Source: an uncultured Faecalibacterium sp. (GTDB lineage Bacteria; Bacillota; Clostridia; Oscillospirales; Ruminococcaceae). From it: DNA of 54,371 nt. Made by a program: the position numbers and the translations under genes. Shown in pieces: positions 1 through 8,164 of this stretch. Under the pieces are notes generated by a model that made no database searches, was not told the origin of the DNA, and was given only the letters and a program-made list of their open reading frames with translations. The stretch is from NCBI GenBank assembly GCA_934561485.1, contig CAKTGS010000003.1:1-54371 (forward strand), written 5' to 3'. The stretch's first letter is position 1. Each line of letters starts with the position of its first letter.

Positions 1-206
<206 letters not shown>

Positions 207-230
207 TCACGGGGAGCGGAAAAGCGTGAT

Positions 231-375
231 AGGCTTCCCCCTCGGGGGAAGCTGTCGCCGCAGGCGACTGATGAGGGGTAGTCACATCTTTTGAAGTCGT
301 TCCATCCAAACGGAATCAAACCTCTGCTTCCCCTCATCCGGCACTTCGTGCCACCTTCCCCCGAGGGGGAAGGCT
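231..375. repeat. MITE-like palindromic intergenic repeat
   Basis: The ilvN-ilvC gap holds an inverted-repeat element. The left end AGGCTTCCCCCTCGGGGGAAG (arms CTTCCCCC/GGGGGAAG) is mirrored by CTTCCCCCGAGGGGGAAG at 354-371. A second inner inverted pair, TGATGAGGGG at 269-278 and CCCCTCATCC at 330-339, sits inside the first. The nested arms fold the whole unit into one long hairpin. It has no coding potential I trust. A shorter relative lies at 13592-13622. This looks like a non-autonomous mobile or REP-like unit that could also modulate ilvC mRNA. Confidence 0.7.
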
Positions 376-378
376 TTC

Positions 379-951
379 TTACTGTCTCTCCGGGCAGTGG
401 GTGCCCGGCAGGGGAAGCTGCGCGCTGCGCACCTGCTGGGGCGGCTTTTGCATGTGCTGGTGCATTCCGCCGCGCTCCAGGGCGGTCACGCCGGTGCGGC
501 ACTGCTCCAGGATCTTGTAGTCCCGGAACATTTTCAGGAAGGCATCAATTTTTTCAGGCTTGCCGATCAGCTCAAACACCATGCTGTCCGGCGAAAGGTC
601 GATGATCTTGGCCTTGTAGATGCTGGCGATCTCCCGCAGCTCGCTGCGGTTGTGCACATCGGATGCCACCTTGAGCAGCAGCAGTTCCCGCTCCATAGCG
701 TTGTCGCCGTCCAGCACAAAGACCTGACGGGTCACTTCCAGGCGCTCGGTCTGCAGGATGAGCTGGTTCAAGGCCTTTTCATCGCTGGTAATGGTCACGG
801 TGATGCGGCTGACCGCCGGGTCGTTGGTGGCCGACACCGTCAGGCTGTCGATGTTGAAGCCGCGGCGGCAGAACAGGTTGGACACCCGGGCCAGAACGCC
901 GCTTTGGTTGTCCACCAGCAGGCTGATGACCCTGCGCTTTTGGGATTCCAT
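379..951 (-). CDS. ilvN: Acetolactate synthase small (regulatory) subunit
   Basis: This 190-residue protein is the regulatory subunit that binds the catalytic IlvB and gives valine feedback sensitivity. An N-terminal ACT domain is clear (residues about 5-80, with VISLLVDNQSGVLARVSNLF and the RGFNIDSLTV segment), followed by the usual C-terminal small-subunit domain around VFELIGKPEKIDAFL. The ATG at 951 is preceded by GGAGGACACAGCAAC. It starts 15 bases after the ilvB stop, so the two are surely cotranscribed. The last 30 residues after ALERGG are Gln/Pro-rich and longer than in typical family members; they end next to the repeat element. Confidence 0.93.
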   Translation of the reverse strand: MESQKRRVISLLVDNQSGVLARVSNLFCRRGFNIDSLTVSATNDPAVSRITVTITSDEKALNQLILQTERLEVTRQVFVLDGDNAMERELLLLKVASDVHNRSELREIASIYKAKIIDLSPDSMVFELIGKPEKIDAFLKMFRDYKILEQCRTGVTALERGGMHQHMQKPPQQVRSAQLPLPGTHCPERQ

Positions 952-966
952 GTTGCTGTGTCCTCC

Positions 967-2631
967 TTATTCCATGATGATATCGTTGATGTCGCCGCCG
1001 CCGGGGATCATGGGCAGGACCTTTTCGTCCTTGTCAATGATGCACTCGATCCAGGTGGGGCCTTTCTGCTTGAGGGCATCTGCAAAGGCGGCCTGGAACT
1101 CCGGCAGGTCATGGCAGCGGTAGCCCTTCAGGCCAAAGCCCTCGGCCAGCTTGACAAAGTCCGTTTTGCGGTGGGGGTCGGTCTGGCTGTAGCGCTTGCC
1201 GTAGAAAGTGGTCTGCCACTGGCGCACCATGCCCAGCACCGAGTTGTTGAAGATGACCGTGATGATGGGCAGCTCATAGCTCACGGCGGTGCAGGCTTCG
1301 TTCAGGTTCATGTGGAAGGAGCCGTCACCGGTGAACATGACCACCCGCTGGTCCCGGCCCAGAGCCATCTGGGCGCCAATGGCGGCACCGTAGCCAAAGC
1401 CCATGGTGCCCAGGCCGCCGCTGGTGATAAAGCCGCGGCTCTTGGCGTGGCGCAGGTACTGGGCCGCCCACATCTGATGCTGGCCCACATCGGTCACGTA
1501 CACGGCCTCGGGGCCGCACTGGTTGCACACCTCGCCAATGACCTGATGGGGCATCAGGCGGGTGGGGTCGGACACGGGGTGGTAATCCTGGGCCTGCCAC
1601 TCGTGGATCAGCTTCATCCAGTCGGGGTGCTTCGTTTCCTTGATCTGGGGCAGCATAGCGTTGAGCACATAGGCCGCATCGCCCACGATGGACAGATCCA
1701 CCTCCACGTTCTTGCCCAGCTCACTGGGGTCGATGTCGATCTGGATGATGGTGGCGTTCTTGGCAAAGGTCTTGGGGTTCAGGGCCACACGGTCCGAGAA
1801 ACGGGTGCCCACCGCGATCAGCACATCGCAGTCGGCCACAGCCCGGTTCGAGGTGTAGCAGCCGTGCATCCCCAGCATTCCAATGTTCATGGGGTCGCCG
1901 TAAGGCACCACACCGGCCGCCATCAGGGTGTACGTGGCGGGGATCTCTGCCTTGTGCAGCAGGTCCCGCAGAGGCTGGCAGCTGGCTGCGCTGCGCACGC
2001 CGCCGCCAAAGTACACCAGCGGGCGCTGGGCGGCATTGATCAGGTCTGCGGCCCAGTGCACCTGCTCGGCGTTGAAGGTGGTCACGGTGCGGATGGGTTC
2101 CGGCTGCTTGGGGGTAAACTCGCAGACGGCTGCGGTCACATCCTTGGGGATGTCCACCAGCACCGGGCCTTTGCGGCCGCTCTGTGCAATGCGGAAGGCC
2201 GCCCGCATGGTGTCGGCCAGGTCCTCGACCCGGCGCACCGTGAAATTGTGCTTGGTAATGGGCATCGTGATGCCCTCAATGTAAGCTTCCTGGAAGCAGT
2301 CCTTGCCAATGCCGGGGGTGGCCACGTTGCCGGTAAAGGCCACCATGGGCACCGAGTCCATGTAGGCCGTGGCAATGCCGGTAACCAGGTTGGTGGCACC
2401 CGGGCCGCTGGTGGCCAGCACCACGCCGGTGCGGCCGGTGGCGCGGGCATAGCCGTCCGCCGCATGGGCTGCGCCCTGCTCGTGGGCGGTGAGCACATGG
2501 GTGATGCGGTCGGCATTTTTATACAGCTCATCGTAAAGGTTCAGCACAGCACCGCCGGGATAGCCAAAAAGGGTATCCACGCCCTGCTCGCAAAGGACCT
2601 CCACAAAAATCTGAGAACCGTTCAACTGCAT
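967..2631 (-). CDS. ilvB: Acetolactate synthase large (catalytic) subunit
   Basis: This 554-residue ThDP-dependent enzyme condenses two pyruvates to acetolactate, or pyruvate with 2-ketobutyrate to acetohydroxybutyrate. Motifs visible in order are FGYPGGAVLNLYDEL near the N terminus, the HEQGAAHAADGYAR region with the catalytic Glu, GPGATNLVTGIATA, the central FAD-type domain, and the ThDP/Mg site GDGSFHMNLNE. The chosen start (MQLNGSQIF) has AGGAG spaced eight bases upstream; an in-frame start 13 codons earlier lacks one. The ATG lies about 70 bases after the T-box terminator. IlvA, encoded nearby, supplies the 2-ketobutyrate. Confidence 0.95.
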   Translation of the reverse strand: MQLNGSQIFVEVLCEQGVDTLFGYPGGAVLNLYDELYKNADRITHVLTAHEQGAAHAADGYARATGRTGVVLATSGPGATNLVTGIATAYMDSVPMVAFTGNVATPGIGKDCFQEAYIEGITMPITKHNFTVRRVEDLADTMRAAFRIAQSGRKGPVLVDIPKDVTAAVCEFTPKQPEPIRTVTTFNAEQVHWAADLINAAQRPLVYFGGGVRSAASCQPLRDLLHKAEIPATYTLMAAGVVPYGDPMNIGMLGMHGCYTSNRAVADCDVLIAVGTRFSDRVALNPKTFAKNATIIQIDIDPSELGKNVEVDLSIVGDAAYVLNAMLPQIKETKHPDWMKLIHEWQAQDYHPVSDPTRLMPHQVIGEVCNQCGPEAVYVTDVGQHQMWAAQYLRHAKSRGFITSGGLGTMGFGYGAAIGAQMALGRDQRVVMFTGDGSFHMNLNEACTAVSYELPIITVIFNNSVLGMVRQWQTTFYGKRYSQTDPHRKTDFVKLAEGFGLKGYRCHDLPEFQAAFADALKQKGPTWIECIIDKDEKVLPMIPGGGDINDIIME

Positions 2632-2699
2632 GGTGAGTTTCTCCTGTTTCCTAATCCTTCTATCCATCACACGACTATTGCAAAGACACTTTAGAACAC

Positions 2700-2989
2700 C
2701 TTAAAACAAAAGGCCTTCGTCCCCTGCAAATCAAGAGACAAAGACCTTGGAATTCAAGTTCTCTGCGGTACCACTCTCGTTGGCGTGCCGCGCACGCCCC
2801 CTCACGGACTTCCAGCAAAGTCCTGCACTGTAACGGCTGCAACCGGCGCTGCTTACAAGGGTTTTGCACCCGTTGGGCAGGCTGCTCCGGGATGATTTTC
2901 CGCACGAAACGCTGACTGCCTTGCACCGCCCGGCAGCTCTCTGAACAGTGGGGATCGTGTGGTACTTTTTCCCATCCGCGCATTTGTTG
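2700..2989 (-). promoter_or_regulatory. T-box riboswitch leader of ilvBNC
   Basis: On the minus strand the leader contains the conserved T-box GAGTGGTACCGCAG (complement of 2762-2780), a distal stem-I motif CAGAGAGCTGCCGGGCGGTG, and a terminator just before ilvB. T-boxes bind an uncharged tRNA and allow readthrough when that amino acid is short. A candidate specifier ATC (Ile) lies in GAAAATCATCCCGGAGC (complement of 2884-2900), which fits an ilv operon. The specifier assignment is inferred and not folded computationally. Confidence 0.9.
2703..2748 (-). terminator. T-box attenuator terminator before ilvB
   Basis: The minus strand reads AAGGTCTTTGTCTC, a short loop, then GGGGACGAAGGCCTT followed by TTGTTTT. 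The 14-pair stem (with G-U pairs) and T-tract form the terminator that competes with the T-box antiterminator. Confidence 0.85.
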
Positions 2990-2995
2990 ATGTAA

Positions 2996-3024
2996 ATTAT
3001 ACTATAAATCGGGCCTTTGTCAAT
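2996..3024 (-). promoter_or_regulatory. Promoter of the ilvBNC T-box leader
   Basis: The minus strand has a perfect -35 TTGACA (complement of 3019-3024), a 17-base spacer and a perfect -10 TATAAT (complement of 2996-3001). The leader would start near 2989. Confidence 0.85.
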
Positions 3025-3085
3025 CGACAATTTGTAACCTGAATCGCTCCAAACATGAAGGGATTTAAACACTCCTGCGTTTCTC

Positions 3086-3114
3086 TTGCGCTGCAGCCAA
3101 AAGCGCTGTATACT
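3086..3114 (+). promoter_or_regulatory. Promoter of the DUF815 ATPase gene
   Basis: TTGCGC at 3086-3091 and TATACT at 3109-3114 with a 17-base spacer, 53 bases before the chosen start codon. It diverges from the ilv promoter. Confidence 0.6.
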
Positions 3115-3166
3115 TCTGATATGTGCGTGCGCACGACAAAGAAGGATCGGATCGAGGATAAAAAAG

Positions 3167-4378
3167 ATGAAATTGAGAGAATGGACCGCCCGGCTGCACG
3201 GGCTTGTGATCTTCCGCGCCCTGCTGGCAGACCCCGTGGTGGCAAAATTTGCCGCCCTGGCCGACTGCATGAGTGCCGGTGCGCCCGGCACCGCCGTGTG
3301 CGATGCTGCAGCCCAGTTTGAAAGTACACTGTTTGAGCACACCACCAACTGGGGCGAGTACCTCAGCGCCGCCGTGCTGGAAGCCGAGACCGTGTGCGTG
3401 CGGCAGGCCGCCGCCGGTTCCCTGCCCCCGGTGCTGCAGACGGCGCTGGACAGAGAGCTGGCGTTTCTGCAGCAGCTGTGCGGCCTGACGCTGGACGAGC
3501 TGCTGACTTCCGGCGGACTTATGGCCCAAAGCTCGGACTACAGCTTCCTGCCCCGGTGGGAGACTTCCACCATCGACCTGCCCGCCGCCTATGCCCAGCG
3601 CATGAGCGAGGTGGGCAGAAAGGGCTACGGCATGTTTGCCAAGCACCACGTGTTCACGGTGGAAAACGGCCAGCTGGTGCCGGTAAAGTACCCGGACCCC
3701 CAGCGCCTGGCCGAGCTGCCGGGCTACGAGAAGGAGCGGGAAAAGGTGATCGCCAACACCCGCGCCCTGCTGGCCGGAATGCCCGCCAACAATGTGCTGC
3801 TGTACGGCGATGCCGGCACCGGCAAATCCAGTGCCGTGAAGGCCATTGCCAATGAGTTTGCCCCCGAGGGCCTGCGGCTGGTGGAAGTGAAAAAGAACCA
3901 GCTCTATCAGATCCCGGATCTGATGGACCGGCTGGCGGCCAACCCCCTCAAGTTCATCCTGTTCATTGATGATCTGAGCTTTACCGCCAATGACGACAAC
4001 TTTGCCGCCCTCAAGGCCATCCTGGAGGGCAGCGTAGGCGGCCGCGCCAAGAACATTGCGGTGTACGCCACCTCCAACCGCCGCCACCTGATCAAAGAGA
4101 CCCTGACCGACCGCACCGGAGACGACATCCACGAGGCCGACACCCGCCAGGAGCTGATGAGCCTTTCGGCCCGGTTTGGCCTGACGGTGACCTTCCAGCG
4201 GCCGGAAAAGGCCCGGTTCGAGACCATCCTGGCGGAGCTGGCCAAGCAGCACCACATTGACATGCCCATGGACCAGCTGCTGGTCAAGGCTGAAGCCTTT
4301 GCCATCCGTGCCGGCGGCCGCAGTCCCCGTGTGGCCAAGCAGTTCATTGAGCAGTGCGAGGCCGGTGTGCAGAAGTAA
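3167..4378 (+). CDS. DUF815-family AAA ATPase
   Basis: This 403-residue cytoplasmic protein is an AAA-fold ATPase of the DUF815 type, whose cellular role is not established. The N-terminal half is helical; the ATPase core has Walker A GDAGTGKS at residues 214-221, Walker B FILFIDDLSF near 263-272 and a sensor-like YATSNRRHL segment after it. The chosen start (MKLREW) follows GAGGAT by about ten bases; an in-frame start 27 codons upstream overlaps the promoter and is unlikely. It is monocistronic, between a divergent ilv operon and a bidirectional terminator shared with ridA. Confidence 0.85.
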   Translation: MKLREWTARLHGLVIFRALLADPVVAKFAALADCMSAGAPGTAVCDAAAQFESTLFEHTTNWGEYLSAAVLEAETVCVRQAAAGSLPPVLQTALDRELAFLQQLCGLTLDELLTSGGLMAQSSDYSFLPRWETSTIDLPAAYAQRMSEVGRKGYGMFAKHHVFTVENGQLVPVKYPDPQRLAELPGYEKEREKVIANTRALLAGMPANNVLLYGDAGTGKSSAVKAIANEFAPEGLRLVEVKKNQLYQIPDLMDRLAANPLKFILFIDDLSFTANDDNFAALKAILEGSVGGRAKNIAVYATSNRRHLIKETLTDRTGDDIHEADTRQELMSLSARFGLTVTFQRPEKARFETILAELAKQHHIDMPMDQLLVKAEAFAIRAGGRSPRVAKQFIEQCEAGVQK

Positions 4379-4412
4379 AAGCACCGTTTTTTTCCGAATA
4401 TTCTCCAAAAAA

Positions 4413-4452
4413 GCGGGACACCGAAGCATCCGCAGATGCTCCGGTGTCCCGC
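4413..4452. terminator. Bidirectional terminator between DUF815 gene and ridA
   Basis: A long stem GCGGGACACCG-AGCATC with its complement is flanked by A-rich sequence on the left and T-rich on the right, so it serves both converging genes. Confidence 0.85.
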
Positions 4453-4473
4453 TTTCTTATCTTATTTTTTCGC

Positions 4474-4848
4474 TCAGTCCCGCACAGCGATGCACTCGAT
4501 CTCCAGCTTGGCGCCCTTGGGAATGGCTGCCACCTGCACACAGCTGCGGGCCGGGAACGGCTCGGCAAAGGCCTTGGCATACACGGCGTTCACGGCGGCA
4601 AAATCGTTGATGTCGGCCAGGAAGATCACAGTCTTGACCACGTTTGCCATGGTCAGGCCGGCCTCGGCCAGAATAGCTTTGAGGTTTGCCAGGCTTTGGG
4701 CAGCCTGCTCTTCCACGGTATCGGCCATTTTGCCGGTAGCGGGGTCCACCGGGATCTGGCCGGACACAAACACCATATTGCCCAGGTCAATGGCCTGGCT
4801 GTAGGGGCCGATGGCCGCCGGGGCCTTGGAAGTGGATACGACTTTCAT
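4474..4848 (-). CDS. ridA: RidA family enamine/imine deaminase
   Basis: This 124-residue Rid/YjgF protein has the full family length. It hydrolyses the reactive 2-aminoacrylate and 2-aminocrotonate enamines made by PLP dehydratases such as IlvA, protecting other PLP enzymes. Visible family features are APAAIGPYSQAI near the N terminus, VFVSGQIPVDPATG, and the C-terminal PARSCVQVAAIPKGAKLEIE with the conserved Arg that binds the substrate carboxylate. The ATG has AGGAG nine bases upstream. It lies directly downstream of ilvA on the same strand, so the pair forms a functional unit even though a hairpin lies between them. Confidence 0.93.
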   Translation of the reverse strand: MKVVSTSKAPAAIGPYSQAIDLGNMVFVSGQIPVDPATGKMADTVEEQAAQSLANLKAILAEAGLTMANVVKTVIFLADINDFAAVNAVYAKAFAEPFPARSCVQVAAIPKGAKLEIECIAVRD

Positions 4849-4908
4849 AACGATTCTCCTTTGTTATAAGATCACGATTTATCGCAGTTTTCAAAAACAG
4901 TGTCGATC

Positions 4909-4936
4909 AAAACGGCATATTTGCGACATGCCGTTT
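4909..4936 (-). terminator. Hairpin between ilvA and ridA
   Basis: The minus strand reads AAACGGCAT, a nine-base loop, ATGCCGTTTTG. The nine-pair stem ends in a short T-run, so it may partly terminate ilvA transcription and lower ridA readthrough. The rest of the 176-base gap holds no gene I can support. Confidence 0.55.
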
Positions 4937-5024
4937 GCGGATGCTGTTTGTGCATTAAAACGCAGACTGCTGTAAAACAGCCTTCGCTTCGCTCTGGCTA
5001 TTCCAAATCGTTCCATTGTCCTTA

Positions 5025-6230
5025 TTATACTCTCTCGCTCACCAGTTGGAAACCCTCTTTGGTCAGTTCCTCGCGGATCTGCTCGATCTGGGCGTGGTCG
5101 CGGGTTTCCAGGGCCAACTTCAGGAAGCAGCTGGAAATGGGCATGTTGGGGTCAGAGCCATCGTGCAGCACCGACACCACATTGCTGCCGCAGCGGGCAA
5201 CCACCTGGGCCACCTTTTCCAGCTGGCCGGGTTTGTCCTCCAGAGCGATGGTCAGGTTTGCCTTGCGGCCGCTCATCACCAGACCGCGGGTGATCACGCG
5301 GTTGAGGATGTTCACATCAATGTTGCCGCCGGAAACCACACACACCACCTTTTTGCCCTCGATGGGCAGCTTGCGGAACAGGGCTGCCGCCACCGGCACG
5401 GCACCGGCACCTTCCGCCACCAGCTTCTGGTTTTCCATCAGCGAAAGGATGGCGGCTGCGGTCTCGTCCTCGCTCACGGTCACAATGTCGTCCACGTACT
5501 GCTCGCAGAGCTGGTAAGTCAGCTCACCGGGGGTCTTGACCTGAATGCCGTCCGCAAAGGTGGAAGCCGCCTTCAGGGTCTGATACTTGTGCTCGTGCAG
5601 GCTGCGGTACATGCTGGGTGCGCCTTCGGCCTGAACGCCGTACACCTTTACTTCCGGGCGCAGGCTCTTGATGGCAAAGGCCACGCCAGAGATCAGGCCG
5701 CCGCCGCCCACCGGCACGATGACTGCATCCAGATCCGGCAGCTGATCCAGAATTTCCAGGCCGATGGTGCCCTGGCCTGCAATGACCTGTTCATCGTCAT
5801 AGGGGTGGATGAAGGTCATGCCGGTCTCTTCCTGCAGCTCCACGGCCTTGTCGTGGGCGTCATCGTAGGTGCCGGGCACCAAGCACACCTCGGCCCCCAG
5901 GTTCTTGGTGCTTTCCACCTTCATGATGGGCGCACCGTCCGGCATACAGACAATGCTCTTGATGCCACGGCGGGTGGCGGCCAGCGCCACACCCTGCGCA
6001 TGGTTGCCGGCCGAGCAGGCAATGACGCCCTTGGCGCTTTCTTCCGGCGAAAGCTGGCTGATCTTGTAGTAGGCACCGCGCACTTTAAAGCTGCCGGTGG
6101 CCTGCAGGTTTTCGGTTTTGAGGTAAAGCTGGCAGTCTTTGGAAAGCTTGGGTGCTTCGATCAGGTCGGTGCGGCGGGCAACGTCCTTGAGCACAAAAGC
6201 GGCATGGTAGATCTTATCCAACGTCAACAT
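5025..6230 (-). CDS. ilvA: Threonine ammonia-lyase (threonine dehydratase) with ACT domain
   Basis: This 401-residue PLP enzyme deaminates threonine to 2-ketobutyrate, the entry to isoleucine. The PLP lysine is K49 in ATGSFKVRGAY and the phosphate loop is VGGGGLISGVA. A single C-terminal ACT-like domain (about 325-401, starting NLTIALEDKPGQLEKVAQVV) resembles the shorter TdcB-plus-ACT form more than the two-ACT E. coli IlvA. The start MLTLDK is supported by AAGGAAG upstream; longer in-frame versions overlap the promoter. The proximity of ilvBNC supports a biosynthetic role. Confidence 0.93.
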   Translation of the reverse strand: MLTLDKIYHAAFVLKDVARRTDLIEAPKLSKDCQLYLKTENLQATGSFKVRGAYYKISQLSPEESAKGVIACSAGNHAQGVALAATRRGIKSIVCMPDGAPIMKVESTKNLGAEVCLVPGTYDDAHDKAVELQEETGMTFIHPYDDEQVIAGQGTIGLEILDQLPDLDAVIVPVGGGGLISGVAFAIKSLRPEVKVYGVQAEGAPSMYRSLHEHKYQTLKAASTFADGIQVKTPGELTYQLCEQYVDDIVTVSEDETAAAILSLMENQKLVAEGAGAVPVAAALFRKLPIEGKKVVCVVSGGNIDVNILNRVITRGLVMSGRKANLTIALEDKPGQLEKVAQVVARCGSNVVSVLHDGSDPNMPISSCFLKLALETRDHAQIEQIREELTKEGFQLVSERV

Positions 6231-6329
6231 GACAAATACTTCCTTTTCCTTGTTTCCCGGCCCTACTGTTCCGGAGGCACGGCCTGCGGGCGGCTTGCCC
6301 TTTTTCTGGCGTTCTGCGTGATGGTATCC

Positions 6330-6358
6330 AGTATAGGTTACCAAAAGTATTTTGTCAA
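6330..6358 (-). promoter_or_regulatory. Promoter of ilvA
   Basis: Minus-strand TTGACA (complement of 6353-6358) and TATACT (complement of 6330-6335) with a 17-base spacer, giving a leader of about 90 bases. Confidence 0.8.
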
Positions 6359-6390
6359 ATGAATTTCGTTCACGATAAAAGAGCAAAAAG

Positions 6391-6424
6391 AGAACTGCTG
6401 CAGCCAATCGTCTGCAGCAGTTCC
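6391..6424 (-). terminator. Terminator of the TPM/LemA/TelA cluster
   Basis: The minus strand has GGGAACTGCTGCAGA, a short loop, CTGCAGCAGTTCTC and a run of T, immediately after the TPM gene. Confidence 0.85.
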
Positions 6425-6448
6425 CGTTTAATTCCGATTCTGTTTCCA

Positions 6449-7402
6449 TCAACGGCCGCGTCCGCCGCCGCCGCCATGGAAGCTGCCGCCGCCCATGCCG
6501 CCGAAGGACCCACCGCCAAAGGAGCCGCCGCCAAAACCACCGCCGCTGCGCGGGGGGCTGCTGCGGGGCGGGGTGCGCCGCGGCGGATCACGGCGCGGGC
6601 CGCCGCCGTAGTAAGGGCCGCCGAAACCGCCCGGAGGGGGCGGCGGATTGTGCGGCCCGCGGGGCGGGCGGGGGCCTCTGTGCCAGGGGCCGCCAAAGCA
6701 CCACAGCAGCGGGCGGGAGAAGGTGTAAATGAGCACGCCCAGGATGATGGCAAGCAGCACAAAACTGACGATCACGGTAAACAGCTCCAGCAGCAGGCTG
6801 CCTGCGCTGTCCCCGTTCTGGACGGGCGCATCGTCATAAGAAGCGTCATTGCCGCCGCTGCTCAGGCTGGTGTTGTACACCTGGGCAATGGTATCGGCCA
6901 CATTGCGGGCACAGGTCACCACCGCCGCGTCATAGTCCTGCGCGGCAAAGTCGTCCTCCATGGTCTGAGCAATGGTGCTGACCTGCCGCTCCAGCTCTGT
7001 GTTGCGGAAGCCATCGCCGGTGGCAAGATAATAGTCGCCATCGTCATACAGCTGGGACTCCATCACCAGCAGGATCAGCACACCGTTGTTCTCGCCGGAA
7101 GAGCCGATGCCCCAGGCATTGGCCGCTTCCACTGCGTATTCCTCGGTGGAAAGATTTCCGGTGTAGTCCACGGTCAGCACACCAATTTGTGCTCCTTGGC
7201 AGCTGCTCTGCAGCTGGGCATTCAGGTCGGTGATGGTCTGCACGGTGCTGCTGCTCAGAATGCCAGCATCATCCACCACACACTGGTCGGCGGGCAGTTC
7301 CGGCAGGCTGGCCGATGCGGCCAGAGCCGCCGGGCAGAGCACCGCAAGGGTCAACGCAAGAACCAGCACCAGAGCGCCAAAACGTTTTTTCCAATTTTTC
7401 AT
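6449..7402 (-). CDS. TPM-domain membrane protein with Gly/Pro-rich tail
   Basis: This 317-residue protein has an N-terminal signal peptide (cleavage likely after PAALAA, about residue 29), an extracytoplasmic TPM domain (VVDDAGILSSSTVQTI through the DDFAAQDYDAAVV region), a transmembrane segment near residues 205-230 (LLELFTVIVSFVLLAIILGV), and a cytoplasmic Pro/Arg/Gly-rich tail ending in GGGSFGGGSF-type repeats. TPM proteins of this YgcG-like form commonly sit beside LemA, as here: its start overlaps the lemA-like stop by four bases. The tail's low complexity is typical of the family. Function is unproven, probably envelope-associated. Confidence 0.85.
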   Translation of the reverse strand: MKNWKKRFGALVLVLALTLAVLCPAALAASASLPELPADQCVVDDAGILSSSTVQTITDLNAQLQSSCQGAQIGVLTVDYTGNLSTEEYAVEAANAWGIGSSGENNGVLILLVMESQLYDDGDYYLATGDGFRNTELERQVSTIAQTMEDDFAAQDYDAAVVTCARNVADTIAQVYNTSLSSGGNDASYDDAPVQNGDSAGSLLLELFTVIVSFVLLAIILGVLIYTFSRPLLWCFGGPWHRGPRPPRGPHNPPPPPGGFGGPYYGGGPRRDPPRRTPPRSSPPRSGGGFGGGSFGGGSFGGMGGGSFHGGGGGRGR

Positions 7403-8163
7403 GCGAAGGTTTCAACCTCCTTCACGCCGAACAGGCTGCCCAGCACATTGGCCGGGAACCCGCCGACTTCTGTCTGATATTCATACACGGCAGTGTTGTA
7501 CTGCAGGGTGCCAAGAATGGTGCCCGCACTGTTGAACTGGCCGTACTGGCCCTGCACCGCTCCCATCTTCATGGGGTCGGCGGCCTGCTCCTGCAGCTTG
7601 GCATAGAGCTGGTCAATGGCGCGGCCCAGCACTTCGTTGGTCTGGTACAGCGCGTGCATGGCACTGCCGTTGTAGTAGGAAAGCGAGGTCAGCGCCTGGC
7701 TCTTACCGCCGTTCTGCACCGCTTCCAGGCAGGCCGAAAAGTCGCTCAGGGCCGTCTGTGCGGCCTGCACCTCGGCGCTGTCGGCCCCCAGCGTATTGCT
7801 GCCGGTGGTGATGACGTTGGCCGCCGTATTCATGCGGGTGGTCAGTTCCTCGTTCAGGTTGTAGCCGTTGTCAGCGGCCACGCCCACCGTAAACCACTGG
7901 CGGGCTTCGTTGTACTTTCCGCGCACTTTTGCGCCGCCAAAGCCCACAAAGGCCGCCAGCATCAGCACCACGCTCAACGCCAGAGCGGCGGCCTGCGTGC
8001 GCAATGCTCCGGGCAGCTTTGCTTCCAGCCCGGCCAGCTTCTGCTGCAGCGGGGTCAGGCGCACCGCCTGCTCCGGGGCGGCTTTTTCGCGGTAGCTGCC
8101 CGCGTCAAAGCCGCCGGCCGTGCTGCCCTGGGATTGGTTCTGGGAAAAATCTGCGTTTGCCAT
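7399..8163 (-). CDS. LemA family membrane protein
   Basis: This 254-residue protein matches the LemA family, small membrane proteins of unknown biochemical role with a long helical extracytoplasmic domain. A single TM segment lies near residues 55-78 (AAALALSVVLMLAAFVGF), followed by YNEARQWFTVGVAADNGYN-type helical sequence and the C-terminal YQTEVGGFPANVLGSLFG motif, which is characteristic. The N terminus is longer than in short LemA proteins. It overlaps the TPM gene by four bases (ATGA), so translation is coupled. Confidence 0.85.
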   Translation of the reverse strand: MANADFSQNQSQGSTAGGFDAGSYREKAAPEQAVRLTPLQQKLAGLEAKLPGALRTQAAALALSVVLMLAAFVGFGGAKVRGKYNEARQWFTVGVAADNGYNLNEELTTRMNTAANVITTGSNTLGADSAEVQAAQTALSDFSACLEAVQNGGKSQALTSLSYYNGSAMHALYQTNEVLGRAIDQLYAKLQEQAADPMKMGAVQGQYGQFNSAGTILGTLQYNTAVYEYQTEVGGFPANVLGSLFGVKEVETFA

Positions 8164-8164
8164 A

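Noticed and set aside
397..2694. A 765-codon open frame on the plus strand across ilvN and ilvB
   Set aside because: It is antisense to two clear enzymes with full motifs; high GC removes stop codons from the opposite strand.
4870..5000. A 41-codon minus-strand gene between ilvA and ridA (MERFGIARAKRR...)
   Set aside because: AAGGA lies only two bases from its ATG, the frame crosses the hairpin, and the composition suggests a repeat and not a gene.
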